64,000 nucleotides of DNA from assembly GCA_020853025.1 (NCBI GenBank), contig JADYZP010000044.1:1-64000 (forward strand). Reading direction: 5' to 3'. Of the stretch, positions 33,927 to 43,088 are shown piece after piece. Source of the stretch: Burkholderiales bacterium (GTDB taxonomy: Bacteria > Pseudomonadota > Gammaproteobacteria > Burkholderiales > Casimicrobiaceae). The notes beneath the pieces are model-generated. The model searched no databases and was not told the DNA's origin. It saw only the letters and a list, made by a program, of their open reading frames with translations. Position 1 is the first letter of the stretch; every line of letters begins with the position of its first letter. Position numbers and translations under genes: made by a program.

Positions 33927-35174
33927 ATGTCGATGCTGAATCGATGGACGCCTTTCGAGTGGATCATTGCGCTGCGATTCATGCGCGAGGGTCGGATGCA
34001 AACGGCCTTCATCATCAGCGGAGTCGCCATCGGCGTTGCGGTGATCGTGTTCATGTCCGCGCTCCTGAGCGGGCTGCAGTCGAATTTCATCCGCCGCGTG
34101 CTCAGTGCGCAGGCGCACATCCAGCTGCTTCCACCGAAGGAAGTGGCGAGGCCGCAACGCGACGTCGAGCCCGGTGCCGATAATTCCGTGTACGGCACGA
34201 TCGTGCAGCCGCCGTTGCAACGCGTGAGGTCGATCGACCAGTGGCAGGCGATTGCACGGCACATTGGGGCCATGAGCCAGGTCGTCGTCGTTTCTCCCGA
34301 AGCCGCAGGCTCGGTACTCGCGGTGCGGGGGAGCGCAAGCCGTGCAATCACGATGATCGGAATCGAGCCTACCCAGTACTTCCGCATCGTCGACATCCGC
34401 GACAAGATCGTACGCGGCACCGATCGCCTGAACGCCGCCGATATTCTGATCGGCACCGAACTGGCGTCCGACCTGGGCGTCGACGTCGGCGACAAGCTAC
34501 GCATTTCGTCGGCGCTTGGCGCAAGCAACACGCTGTCGGTCACCGGGATCTTCGACCTCGGCAACAAAGGCGCCAACCAGCGAACGACTTTTGTAGCGCT
34601 GCATACCGCGCAAAGCCTGCTCGGCCTGCCTGGTGGCGTCACCGGGCTCGACCTGACCGTGCGTGACGTCTACGCGGCCGAGCGTATCGCGCAACGAATC
34701 ACCGCAGCCACCGGCGTCCAGGCCGACAGCTGGATCAAGACCAATGCCCAGTTCTTTACGGCGATCAATGCGCAGCAGACTTCGAACACGGTGATCCGCT
34801 TCTTCGTCGCGTTGTCGGTGGCTTTCGGGATCGCCAGCGTGCTGGTCGTCTCCGTGGTGCAACGCTCGCGCGAGATCGGCATCCTGCGGGCGATGGGCAT
34901 CTCGCAGGGCCAGATCCTGCGCGTGTTCCTGCTGCAAGGCGGGCTTCTCGGCATGCTCGGCTCCATCGCCGGAGCTGCGCTCGGCGCATTTGCATTGATC
35001 CTGTGGCAGCAACTGGCCCGCAACGCCGACGGCACGCCGTTGTTTCCGCTCAGCTTCGAGCCTGTGCTGTTCATCGCGGCACTGGTGCTCGCGACGCTCA
35101 CCGGACTCGGCGCAGCGGTTGCCCCCGCGCTACGCGCCGCCCGCCTCGAACCGGTGGTGGCGATCCGTGGCTGA
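33927..35174 (+). CDS. FtsX/LolC-like ABC permease
   Basis: A 415-residue permease with one N-terminal span ([20 protein letters not shown]), a MacB_PCD-type periplasmic domain (about 55-250) and three C-terminal spans (from [20 protein letters not shown] with the conserved [11 protein letters not shown]). ATG 33927 is preferred; a GTG at 33900 overlapping the adaptor stop is the alternative. It partners the ATPase whose GTG overlaps its end. Confidence 0.92.
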   Translation: MSMLNRWTPFEWIIALRFMREGRMQTAFIISGVAIGVAVIVFMSALLSGLQSNFIRRVLSAQAHIQLLPPKEVARPQRDVEPGADNSVYGTIVQPPLQRVRSIDQWQAIARHIGAMSQVVVVSPEAAGSVLAVRGSASRAITMIGIEPTQYFRIVDIRDKIVRGTDRLNAADILIGTELASDLGVDVGDKLRISSALGASNTLSVTGIFDLGNKGANQRTTFVALHTAQSLLGLPGGVTGLDLTVRDVYAAERIAQRITAATGVQADSWIKTNAQFFTAINAQQTSNTVIRFFVALSVAFGIASVLVVSVVQRSREIGILRAMGISQGQILRVFLLQGGLLGMLGSIAGAALGAFALILWQQLARNADGTPLFPLSFEPVLFIAALVLATLTGLGAAVAPALRAARLEPVVAIRG

Positions 35175-35919
35175 TGCCGTGCGAGCGGCCCAGCGCGAGC
35201 CGGTCGTGCAGTTGCTCGACGTGCACAAGTCCTTCAACGTCGGCACACCGATCGAGACGGAAGTCCTGCACGGCATCGACCTGACGCTCTTCAAGGGCGA
35301 GTTTTGCGCAGTCATGGGGCCTTCCGGATCGGGCAAGAGCACGCTGCTGAACATTGTGGGCCTGCTCGACCGCCCGACCCGCGGCACGCTCACGGTATGC
35401 GGCGAGGAGACCACCCGCCTCGACGATCGGGCACTGACCCGCTTGCGAGGCCACAACATCGGATTCGTGTTCCAGTACCACCACCTGATCTCGGCATTCA
35501 GCGCGATCGAGAACGTAATGATGCCGATGCTCGGCGCCGCAGGATTTCCCGATGCCGCGATGAGCGAGCGCGCCGCCGAACTGCTCGAGTACGTCGGCTT
35601 GACTCCGTGGCGCGACAATCCTGCCAACAAGCTGTCCGGCGGCCAGCAACAGCGCGTGGCGATCGCACGATCGCTTGCGATGAATCCGCCGGTGCTTCTC
35701 GCCGACGAGCCAACCGGAAACCTCGACACGAAAAGCGCGGATTCGGTGTTCGAGCTGTTGCGGCGATTCAACCGCGAACAGGGCACCTCGGTATTGTTCG
35801 TGACCCACAACCCGGTGCTCGCCCAGCGCTGCGACAAGACGATCGAGGTCATCGATGGCACCATCGTTGACCGGCACCGTGGCGCAAAAGCCGCGTCCGA
35901 CGCTGATTTGCTACTCTGA
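35167..35919 (+). CDS. LolD/MacB-type ABC ATPase
   Basis: A 250-residue ATPase: Walker [11 protein letters not shown]-loop near [10 protein letters not shown], signature [17 protein letters not shown], Walker [15 protein letters not shown]-loop [11 protein letters not shown]. The GTG at 35167 overlaps the permease stop by eight bases and starts just before the conserved N-terminus ([16 protein letters not shown]). It completes the adaptor-permease-ATPase exporter. Between it and the next gene (35920-36062) nothing is recognised. Confidence 0.92.
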   Translation: MADAVRAAQREPVVQLLDVHKSFNVGTPIETEVLHGIDLTLFKGEFCAVMGPSGSGKSTLLNIVGLLDRPTRGTLTVCGEETTRLDDRALTRLRGHNIGFVFQYHHLISAFSAIENVMMPMLGAAGFPDAAMSERAAELLEYVGLTPWRDNPANKLSGGQQQRVAIARSLAMNPPVLLADEPTGNLDTKSADSVFELLRRFNREQGTSVLFVTHNPVLAQRCDKTIEVIDGTIVDRHRGAKAASDADLLL

Positions 35920-36062
35920 TCGTTTCTCTGATGTTCCTGCCGTTGCGCCTTCGGAAATTTGACCTGGCCACGGACGGGGGATTGGCAGTGGCTATCGGGC
36001 TTTGATCGGTGTCGCGGCCACGGCTTATCGTGAGCCAACGCACTATTGGATGAGGATTGCGC

Positions 36063-36698
36063 ATGTCGGCTCGAGACGTTGTCGCGCGTGTGTACGGCGA
36101 TGTGATTGCCGGATCGGAGCAGTGTGTCAGCGAGGCGGCTCGCGGCGAGGCGCTGCGCCTGCTGCTCACCCGCTTCTCCATCAGTCCCAAACACCTGGGC
36201 GAACCCGGACCCACGGACGAGGAGTTGTCGGTCGTCGCACTCGCCGCCTTGCGCACGCCCGATCACGACAAGCTCATTCCGTTCCGGTTTGTCGTTGCGC
36301 GCGGGGAGGGCCTCGAGCGTCTCGCCGAATTGTTCGTCGGCTACGGACGACGCCACGGCAAGACCGGTGAGGCGCTCGATACGGAACGTCTGCGCGCCCT
36401 GCAGGCACCGGTCGTCATTGCGGTGATCGGGCGCATCGACGATGCGAATCACAGGGTCCCGCGGCACGAGCAATGGACGACCGTCGGGGGAGCGATCAGC
36501 AATGCGCTGACCGCTTTGCACATCCTGGGCTACGCCGGCAAGATGTTGTCGGGGTTAAGAGCGGCCGATCCGGTTATCGGAAGGGCCTTCTGCAGGGAGG
36601 GCGAGACGCTCCTCGGCTGGATTTCGGTCGGCACGGCGAAGGCGCCGGCGAAGCCGCGCGGAGAGATCGATCCCGCCTTGATCCTCAGCGAATTCTAG
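36063..36698 (+). CDS. nitroreductase-family protein
   Basis: A 211-residue FMN-dependent nitroreductase-fold protein, similar to the YdjA-type short nitroreductases. Visible elements are the RFSISPKHLGEPGPTDEEL start of the fold, the PFRFVV strand, and the C-terminal GGAISNALTALHILGYAGKM with LLGWISVGTA. It reduces nitro groups or quinones with NAD(P)H in the family; the substrate here is unknown. ATG 36063 is chosen because TGAGGA lies six bases ahead. Confidence 0.85.
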   Translation: MSARDVVARVYGDVIAGSEQCVSEAARGEALRLLLTRFSISPKHLGEPGPTDEELSVVALAALRTPDHDKLIPFRFVVARGEGLERLAELFVGYGRRHGKTGEALDTERLRALQAPVVIAVIGRIDDANHRVPRHEQWTTVGGAISNALTALHILGYAGKMLSGLRAADPVIGRAFCREGETLLGWISVGTAKAPAKPRGEIDPALILSEF

Positions 36699-36724
36699 TG
36701 CAAGCAACCCCTGCAATATTGCAC
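36698..36724. terminator. weak hairpin between convergent genes
   Basis: GTGCAA and TTGCAC (36698-36703 and 36719-36724) form a six-pair stem with a 15-base loop, beginning at the nitroreductase stop. There is no T-run; function is uncertain. Confidence 0.25.
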
Positions 36725-36752
36725 GCCGTCGACGTGGCCGCGCGGACGATCA

Positions 36753-36986
36753 TCACTTGTCCGTCCAATAACGATTGGCTGCCGCGACCGTCTGGAAGTT
36801 CGTTGCCACGACCTGCGATGCAGCGGTGAGGCTGTCCGCGTTCTCCGCGTACTCGGGCCTGAGCTTGTCACGTATTTCAGCCGAGGGCTGCGTATATTTG
36901 ACGCCCATCCGCGAGAGCTTGATCGCGAGCTCGAATCCTTCCTGAGGACCGGCGGTTTTCAAGGATGTGAGCCATGTATCGGCCAT
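36753..36986 (-). CDS. small conserved-looking hypothetical protein
   Basis: A 77-residue soluble protein starting at ATG 36986 with AGGAG seven bases upstream. The sequence is helical (GFELAIKLSRMGVKYTQPSA, then TAASQVVATNFQTVAAANRY). There is no signal peptide, cysteine or known motif. I do not recognise the family; weak phasin-like character is only an impression. Confidence 0.55.
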   Translation of the reverse strand: MADTWLTSLKTAGPQEGFELAIKLSRMGVKYTQPSAEIRDKLRPEYAENADSLTAASQVVATNFQTVAAANRYWTDK

Positions 36987-37194
36987 CGGTTGACTCCTGT
37001 TGTCGTGCGTTCGAAATGTGCATGCATGACCTCTGCGGCAGTCGACTTTGACCGCAACTGCAAAGAGGCATTTACAGTATAGCTTATGCCGGAAGCCGAC
37101 GCTGCCAACCACTACTTCGGCGTGTGGGCAACGCGACGCTCAGCATCCGCACGCTGAATCGCGGAGGTGCGAACGCGTGAGCGAATTCCCCCAT

Positions 37195-38040
37195 TCAAGG
37201 GCGCCGGCACTGGATGTCGACATCGCGCCCATCACCGTAGCGCAGCCGCGTGAGATTGAATTCACTTACTGCGTAGGCGACCGGGTTTCCCCGTACGAAG
37301 GTGAACACGAGGTGCTCGTCGTTCAATTGCCAGCCGTTGGGAATCGCCGGGTCGGCGGCATGCGGCGCATTCCCCTTGTAGGTGTCGCCGTAGAAGGCGA
37401 GTGCACCGTCGGCGCCGAAATCCCAATATACGGACAAACCGTTGTTCTGATTGGTGCAGCGCCATGGGCCGTGCAGCGTGCTGGCGTTGGGGCGGGCGAC
37501 TGGCGCCGGCGCGTCCGCCAACGCGGGCTTGGACGCAGCGGGCGCCACGGCACGAGCGGGTCGAAAGGAGGATACCGCGTCTTCGACCATGGACGCCAAC
37601 GGCACCAGCAGCGCGATGGCCAGCGGTGCGCCGACAGCCAGCGGCAGGTGGCGCCCGAAACGCTTGCGCAATCGTTGCGCAGCGGTGATTTGTGTGGATG
37701 CGGGGCCGGGTTCGGAGCCGGGAACGATGGTGGGTGGACCGCGATGGTCCGGCGCCACGAGCTCGTGCACGCCGTTGTCGAGCGAGTCCAGAGACGCAAG
37801 CAGGTCGCGCTCGACCGTCACGGCCGCGCCGATGGCGCGCAATGTAGCGGCGATGCGTTCGGCGTCGGCCTGCGCCAGGCGCTCCTTGATGGGGCGTGGT
37901 GTCTGCGCGAAAAGGGACTCGGTGACGTCCATCGGCAGCCCGGTAACGCGAGCGAATTCCGCCTGCACGGCGACCAAGTCCTGTGCGCCGGAGGAACGGC
38001 CTTGCAGAACAATGCGATAGAACATCGAACGGTCCGACAT
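37195..38040 (-). CDS. membrane protein with N-terminal L7/L12-like domain
   Basis: A 281-residue protein starting at ATG 38040 (MSDRSMFYRIVLQGR). Residues 1-75 have the pattern of an L7/L12 C-terminal-like (ClpS-fold) domain: VTGLPMDVTESLFAQTPRPI then RLAQADAERIAATLRAIGAA. A single membrane span lies around 138-158 (LAVGAPLAIALLVPLASMVE). The C-terminal part (about 190-280), with WRCTNQNNGLSVYWDFGADG and VFTFVRGNPVAYAV, looks like a beta-rich sensor-like domain with two cysteines. The combination is unfamiliar and no function is known. Confidence 0.65.
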   Translation of the reverse strand: MSDRSMFYRIVLQGRSSGAQDLVAVQAEFARVTGLPMDVTESLFAQTPRPIKERLAQADAERIAATLRAIGAAVTVERDLLASLDSLDNGVHELVAPDHRGPPTIVPGSEPGPASTQITAAQRLRKRFGRHLPLAVGAPLAIALLVPLASMVEDAVSSFRPARAVAPAASKPALADAPAPVARPNASTLHGPWRCTNQNNGLSVYWDFGADGALAFYGDTYKGNAPHAADPAIPNGWQLNDEHLVFTFVRGNPVAYAVSEFNLTRLRYGDGRDVDIQCRRP

Positions 38041-38130
38041 GCGGGCGTACACCGGATTCTGGCATCTACCCGGCCCATGGCGAGCAATTCCCGTACCGGG
38101 GCATGGCGCGTGGCCGGGGCCTCGCCGCCG

Positions 38131-39021
38131 CTATCCCTTTTCGGGCGAATGCCGGGCGTCGACGGCGACCACCGGTCGTTCGTAGACGTCGCGACGCCGG
38201 TCGAGCACAGGTATGGTCGTGCCGTTCAGGCGGCTTTCGGCGAGGTCGGCCAGGTCGACGTCGGCGATGACGATCTGCTCGGTGTTGGGGACGCCTTCGG
38301 CGGCGATGCCGTCGCGGGAGAATGCGAAATCGGAGGGCGTGAGGATGCCGGCCTGACCGTAGTTGAGGCCGAGGCCGGTGACGGGCAGGTGGCCGACCGT
38401 CCCGGTCAGCGCGACGTAGACCTGGTTTTCGATGGCGCGCGCGTGGCAGCAGTAGCGCACGCGCCAGAAGCCCTGACGGTCATCGGTGCACGAGGGCACG
38501 AAGAGGATCTCGGCGCCGGCCTCGCACACGGCGCGCGCCAGCTCGGGAAACTCGATGTCGTAGCAGATCAGGATCGCGATCTTGCCGAACTGGGTGTCGA
38601 ACACCGACAGCGTTTCGCCCGCCGTCGTATCCCACTTCTCCTTCTCCCAGCGCGTGCGATGGATCTTGTCCTGCGTGAAATACTCGCCGTTGGGGACGAA
38701 CAGGTACGCGCTGTTGTAGAGGTCGTCGCCGCGCAGCGTCGGATGGCTGCCGGCGATCAGGTGGAATCCGTGCTCGCGGACGATCGACTGCATCAGGTCG
38801 ATGTAGCGGGGCGTGTACTTGTCGAGTCGCCGCACCGCGTCGCGGACATCGCGGCGGCCGATGAACGACAGCAGCTGCGCGGTAAAGATCTCGGGGAGCA
38901 TCACGAATTCGGGCTGGTACTCCGCCGCCGCCGCCAGGATATAGCGGACCTGATCCTCGAATTCGCGCCAACCGGAGACCGATTCCATCTGGTACTGGAT
39001 TGCCGCGATACGCACCTTCAT
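38131..39021 (-). CDS. carbon-nitrogen hydrolase (nitrilase superfamily)
   Basis: A 296-residue hydrolase with the full catalytic set: Glu44 (FVMLPEIFTA), Lys119 (TQDKIHRTRWE) and Cys153 (LICYDIEFPE). It is of the size of single-domain omega-amidase/N-carbamoylase-like enzymes, and the substrate is unknown. ATG 39021 overlaps the stop of the preceding GNAT gene (ATGA), so the two are translationally coupled. GNAT-nitrilase pairs and fusions occur in many bacteria. Confidence 0.92.
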   Translation of the reverse strand: MKVRIAAIQYQMESVSGWREFEDQVRYILAAAAEYQPEFVMLPEIFTAQLLSFIGRRDVRDAVRRLDKYTPRYIDLMQSIVREHGFHLIAGSHPTLRGDDLYNSAYLFVPNGEYFTQDKIHRTRWEKEKWDTTAGETLSVFDTQFGKIAILICYDIEFPELARAVCEAGAEILFVPSCTDDRQGFWRVRYCCHARAIENQVYVALTGTVGHLPVTGLGLNYGQAGILTPSDFAFSRDGIAAEGVPNTEQIVIADVDLADLAESRLNGTTIPVLDRRRDVYERPVVAVDARHSPEKG

Positions 39022-39680
39022 AGAATGGTTCCCTCGGGAATTCGGGTGGGTTTGCGCGGGTCGTACTTCGGATTGAGCCACGCGATCAGCGACGCGTAAC
39101 CACAGCTTTCGGCGTCTTCGGGCAGATAGCCGTCGACGATCCCGCAGAAGCGGAAACCCTCGCGCAGCTGAAAACCGAGCACCGGATCGGACAGGTCGCC
39201 CCACAGCACCTTGCGGCAGTACAGATCCGCATCCATTTCCTTCGCGTGATCGGCATAGCCAGGAAGACGGCCGCAGGCGATGATCCGCTTCAAATTCAGC
39301 GCACGGCAGATTCGCCGCCGCGCGCGGTACAGCTCGCGTCCGACGCCCATGCCGCGCAGCGTGCGGTCGACAAACACTTCAGCGCCGTAGAGCGTACGCC
39401 CCTGCGGGTTGTGCGTGGAAAAGGTTCCCGAGTCCGTGATGTCCCGCCACGAATGGCCGATCGCCCACTCGTCCCACAATACGATCAGCGAACTCGCGGC
39501 GCCGACGATGCGCCCGCCGAGTTCAGCGACCACCTGTCCCTGCGGGAAATGCTCGAGCTGCTGCCGGAACTTGTCGGCCGACCAAGGCGCAATCGATTCG
39601 TAAGTGCGGCGCTGCAACTCGATCAGACGGGCGATGTCAGCGGCCTGCGTGGCGCGCACCCGGACGCGGCGCGCTTTCAC
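39018..39680 (-). CDS. GNAT-family N-acetyltransferase
   Basis: A 220-residue protein from GTG 39680 (a purine-rich AAGGCGGATGGG precedes it). The GNAT fold begins at RVRATQAADIARLIELQRRT; the acetyl-CoA-binding stretch is VDRTLRGMGVGRELYRARRR (R/Q-x-x-G-x-G/A). The C-terminal extension DPVLGFQLREGFRFCGIVDG with LPEDAESCGYASLIAWLN is typical of GNATs that accompany nitrilases. Longer upstream frames do not look coding. It is coupled to the nitrilase gene by overlap. Confidence 0.85.
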   Translation of the reverse strand: MKARRVRVRATQAADIARLIELQRRTYESIAPWSADKFRQQLEHFPQGQVVAELGGRIVGAASSLIVLWDEWAIGHSWRDITDSGTFSTHNPQGRTLYGAEVFVDRTLRGMGVGRELYRARRRICRALNLKRIIACGRLPGYADHAKEMDADLYCRKVLWGDLSDPVLGFQLREGFRFCGIVDGYLPEDAESCGYASLIAWLNPKYDPRKPTRIPEGTIL

Positions 39681-40000
39681 CCCATCCGCCTTGAATCGGC
39701 GCGGAGCAGCACCGATGCGCGCGTGAGAGCAAGGAAGCTTCGGCGCAGGAACATCTTGATTCTCCAGCGGTATGTCGTGCGACGAGTCTTTAAGTATGCC
39801 ATCCGCGCACCCGGCGATCAATGCGACACACGTTCCGCTGGTGTTTCTCTTCCATTCGTAAACGGTGCGGTACGTCGTCGCGCGCGCTGCCGTCGGGAGC
39901 ACCGCCAGCGCGCCAGCGGACGTTAAAATGAGCGACGTCCGGGTGCCGCGTTGAAAACGGCGTATCGTTGCAGGCGAACTTTGCAACCAAAGGAAATAGC

Positions 40001-41356
40001 TTGGTACGACGACTGGTGATCATTGGCGGTGACGCCGCGGGAATGTCCGCCGCCGCGCAGGCGCGCCGGATGACAGCACCGGAGGAACTCGAGATCGTCG
40101 CCTTCGAGCGCGGACGGTATACGTCTTACGCCGCCTGCGGGCTTCCCTACCTGATCGGTGGACTCGTGCAGTCGGCGGACCGGCTCGTGGCGCGCAGTCC
40201 CGAAGAGCACCGTGCCAACGGCATCGACGTCCGGATGAGGCATGAGGTCGTCGGCATCGACACGCGCGCAACCACCGTCAGCGTGCGTGATCTCGACTCC
40301 GGCAACGAGTCCGTAATGCGCTACGACGAGTTGCTGATCGCCACCGGCGCGTCCGGCATTGTGCCGCCGTGGCCCGGCGTCGACGCCAAAGGCGTGCTGC
40401 AACTTCGCACGCTCGACGACGCCGCCGAAATGGAGCGCGTCATCAGCACCGGTGCGCATCGCGCCGTCATGGTCGGCGCCGGGTACATCGGTCTGGAAGT
40501 TGCCGAGAACCTGCTCGCGCGCGGCCTCGCGGTGACGGTGGTTGAGCGGCAGGATGCAGCGATGGGCGCAGTCCTCGACGCCGACATGGCCGAAGCGATC
40601 GCGCAGGCGATGATTGCGGCGGGGGTCGACTTGCGGCTGCGTACCGAGGTTACCGGGATCGCGACGGCCAGCGGCAGTGCCACCGCCGTCGAAACGGGCG
40701 AGGGGTCCATTGCCGCCGATCTGGTCGTGATCGGTCTCGGGGTGCGCCCCAATGCCGACCTGGCGCGGGCAGCGGGCATCGGAGTCGGGAAGACAGGCGG
40801 CATCGTCGTCGACGACCGTCAGCGCACCGGCACCGCGCATGTCTGGGCCGCCGGAGATTGTGTCGAATCGCGGCACCGCGTCACCGGGCGCAGCGTGGTC
40901 GTCGCGCTCGGCACGCATGCGAACAAGCAGGGCCGCAACGCCGGCACCAATATCGCCGGCGGGGACGCCGCATTCGGTGGCGTGCTGGGAACGGCGATCA
41001 CTCGGTTTCGCGACGTCGAGATCGGTCGCACCGGGCTCACGCTGCACGAGGCGGCGACCGCGGGCTTCGACGCCTTCGCGGTGATCACCGAGTCCGTGAA
41101 CCGTGCCGGTTATTATCCGGGTGCGCAGCGGATGCGGATCAAGATCATCGCCGAACGCGGGAGCGGCCGTCTGCTCGGCGCACAGATCGTCGGTGGGGAA
41201 GACGCGGGCAAGCGCATCGACGTGCTCGCCACCGCGCTGTGGAACGAAATGACCGTCCAGGAAGTGGGCGGCATGGACCTGTCGTATGCGCCGCCGTTCT
41301 CGCCGGTCTGGGATCCGGTGCTGCTGGCGGCAGGCAAGACCGCCGCCAAGGTCTGA
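40001..41356 (+). CDS. FAD-dependent NAD(P)H:disulfide oxidoreductase (CoA-disulfide reductase/NADH oxidase-like)
   Basis: A 451-residue flavoprotein. The FAD-binding dinucleotide fold is VIIGGDAAGMSAA (7-19), the redox-active Cys46 sits in YAACGLPY, the NAD(P)H fold is VMVGAGYIGLEVAE, the second FAD motif ends in VWAAGDCVE, and the dimer domain follows with RAGYYPGAQRMRIKIIAE. A single cysteine instead of CxxxxC puts it with CoA-disulfide reductases and NADH oxidases. The TTG 40001 start has AAAGGAAAT just upstream; an earlier TTG at 39968 is possible. A small ferritin-like gene follows. Confidence 0.88.
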   Translation: MVRRLVIIGGDAAGMSAAAQARRMTAPEELEIVAFERGRYTSYAACGLPYLIGGLVQSADRLVARSPEEHRANGIDVRMRHEVVGIDTRATTVSVRDLDSGNESVMRYDELLIATGASGIVPPWPGVDAKGVLQLRTLDDAAEMERVISTGAHRAVMVGAGYIGLEVAENLLARGLAVTVVERQDAAMGAVLDADMAEAIAQAMIAAGVDLRLRTEVTGIATASGSATAVETGEGSIAADLVVIGLGVRPNADLARAAGIGVGKTGGIVVDDRQRTGTAHVWAAGDCVESRHRVTGRSVVVALGTHANKQGRNAGTNIAGGDAAFGGVLGTAITRFRDVEIGRTGLTLHEAATAGFDAFAVITESVNRAGYYPGAQRMRIKIIAERGSGRLLGAQIVGGEDAGKRIDVLATALWNEMTVQEVGGMDLSYAPPFSPVWDPVLLAAGKTAAKV

Positions 41357-41440
41357 GGTCGAATCAGGCAAGCGCGTATCGCAGTCGCTTGCCAGCTGTC
41401 TCTACAACGTCGTCGTCTGTCAACCGCAAAGGAGTCCCCT

Positions 41441-41728
41441 ATGTCCAGTGTCGGCTACCACGAACCCATCGAAGAACTGTCGGATCAGACGCGCGACATG
41501 CACCGCGCCATCGTCTCGCTGATGGAGGAGCTCGAGGCCGTTGATTGGTACAACCAGCGCGCCGACGCATGCAAGGACAAGGAGTTGAAGGCGATCCTCG
41601 AGCACAATCGCGACGAGGAAAAGGAACACGCGTCGATGGTCATGGAATGGATCCGCCGCAAGGACCCGACGTTCTCGAAGGAGCTCAAGGAATACATGTT
41701 CACCGACACGCCCATCGCGCACGACTAG
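41441..41728 (+). CDS. EncFtn-like ferritin without encapsulation peptide
   Basis: A 95-residue protein closely resembling the encapsulated ferritins (EncFtn): YHEPIEELSDQTRDMHRAI, MEELEAVDWYNQRADACKD and EHNRDEEKEHASMVMEWIRR. Residues Glu30, Glu60 and His63 align with the diiron site of EncFtn, where two chains build one site. The protein ends in FTDTPIAHD, so the C-terminal targeting tail found in shell-loaded EncFtn is absent, and no encapsulin shell gene lies in the window. It likely oxidises ferrous iron in the cytoplasm. A strong AAAGGAG site precedes the ATG. Iron storage without the shell is inference. Confidence 0.85.
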   Translation: MSSVGYHEPIEELSDQTRDMHRAIVSLMEELEAVDWYNQRADACKDKELKAILEHNRDEEKEHASMVMEWIRRKDPTFSKELKEYMFTDTPIAHD

Positions 41729-41801
41729 CGGCAGGTGCGTCGGCGGCCAGCCGGGCTGGGTGCAGGCTCGCGGCTTTCGCCTGCGCTGGGAGCGTCGCCG
41801 G

Positions 41802-42962
41802 TCAGGCTGCGGGCAGCGTCGCGGCGATCAGCCAGTCGACGACCGACTGCATCGCCTTGGTCGGCGTCTCGCCGCGGGCGCGGTAGGCGCGGTAGAGCTT
41901 CACCTGCCGGTGCGCGCTGGTGCCTTCGGTGAGCAGCTTCGGAATGCGCGCGAGCGCCGATTCGCAGCGCAGTGCGGCAGCGTCCTCCGCCACCTGTTCC
42001 AGCAAGGCGTCGATGACGGCCTTGCAGGTGCGCGGCGGGCTGCCGTCCAGCGACAGGAACATGGCATCGAGGCCGTGCCTCTTCGCCTGCCAGCGGTTTT
42101 CGTCGATCAGGCGGCGCGTGAACGGCGTCCACTGCGCACCTTGCTCGGGCCGCCGCACCAGCATGCGGATCAGGCAGCGGTACAGCGCCGCCACCGCCAG
42201 CGTGTCCTCGACGCGGGTACACGAATCGCAAATGCGCAGTTCCAGCGTCGGATAGCGCGACGCGGGGCGGATCGCCCACCACAGGAAGCTCGCATCCTTG
42301 ACCGCGCCGCCGGCCGCGAGCAGCCTGACCAATTCCCGGTACTCGCCTTCGTCGTGGAAATAGTCGGGAATGCCCGTGCGCGGCCATTCATCGTAGGCCG
42401 CCTGACGATAGCTCAAGAGCCCGGTATCGGCGCGGTTCCAGAACGGTGACGACGTCGACAGCGCCAGAAACACCGGCAGCCAGGGCATCGCGCGATTCAT
42501 CAGCGCCACGCGGTCGGTTCCCGGCGGCACCGCGACGTGGATGTGCAGGCCGCAGAGAACGTTGCGCCGGGCGACGATCTGGAAATCGCCCATCAGGTCG
42601 CGATAGCGCTGCTTGGGCGTCTCGATCTGCTCCCCCCAGGCGCAGATCGGATGCGTGCCCGCGGCGAGCAGCCGCAGGTCCTTGTCGATCGCGATCTCCG
42701 CCACGCCGCGGCGCAGGCGGATCAGTTCCTGCTGCGCCTGCGCGTGCTCCGCGAAAATCGGCGACACCACTTCGACCTGCGACCAGAGCAGCTCGGGCGC
42801 GATCGCATTGCCGAAGCGCCGACGGCATGCGCGCAGGAACGAGCGCGGCACTTCGACGGCGAGTGAGCGCGACCGCGGATGCGTGAGGAAGAACTCCTCC
42901 TCGATGCCGAAGGTATACGAAAATTGGGAGTGGTCGCTCATGTCGGCGGTCCGTTGCTCCAT
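41802..42962 (-). CDS. YbdK-type carboxylate-amine ligase (glutamate-cysteine ligase family 2)
   Basis: A 386-residue ATP-dependent ligase of the GCS2 family. Recognisable are FGIEEEFFL near the N-terminus, WSQVEVVSPIF, GTHPICAW, the HIHVAV segment (LCGLHIHVAVPPGTDR), ELRICDSCTR and RRLIDENRWQAKRHG. E. coli YbdK has weak glutamate-cysteine ligase activity; the physiological substrate of the family is unsettled. ATG 42962 or the internal ATG at 42941 (MSDHSQF) may be the start. It is convergent with the ferritin-like gene. Confidence 0.9.
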   Translation of the reverse strand: MEQRTADMSDHSQFSYTFGIEEEFFLTHPRSRSLAVEVPRSFLRACRRRFGNAIAPELLWSQVEVVSPIFAEHAQAQQELIRLRRGVAEIAIDKDLRLLAAGTHPICAWGEQIETPKQRYRDLMGDFQIVARRNVLCGLHIHVAVPPGTDRVALMNRAMPWLPVFLALSTSSPFWNRADTGLLSYRQAAYDEWPRTGIPDYFHDEGEYRELVRLLAAGGAVKDASFLWWAIRPASRYPTLELRICDSCTRVEDTLAVAALYRCLIRMLVRRPEQGAQWTPFTRRLIDENRWQAKRHGLDAMFLSLDGSPPRTCKAVIDALLEQVAEDAAALRCESALARIPKLLTEGTSAHRQVKLYRAYRARGETPTKAMQSVVDWLIAATLPAA

Positions 42963-43088
42963 TCAGTCGGCGCCAGGCCCGTGTCGGCGCGCGGCAGCCG
43001 CCGCCATGACCGAGCCGATCGGCCCCGGATTATTGCACTGCGATGAGCACGCTCGCTTGCGCAACCTCACGATCACCGCTTGGCGCGC

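Noticed and set aside
37048..39099. 683-residue plus-strand open frame
   Set aside because: It runs antisense through the L7/L12-like protein, nitrilase and GNAT genes, whose motifs are clear on the minus strand. Its translation has no domain signature and is rich in Arg/Gly/Ala/Val, as expected for the antisense of GC-rich genes.
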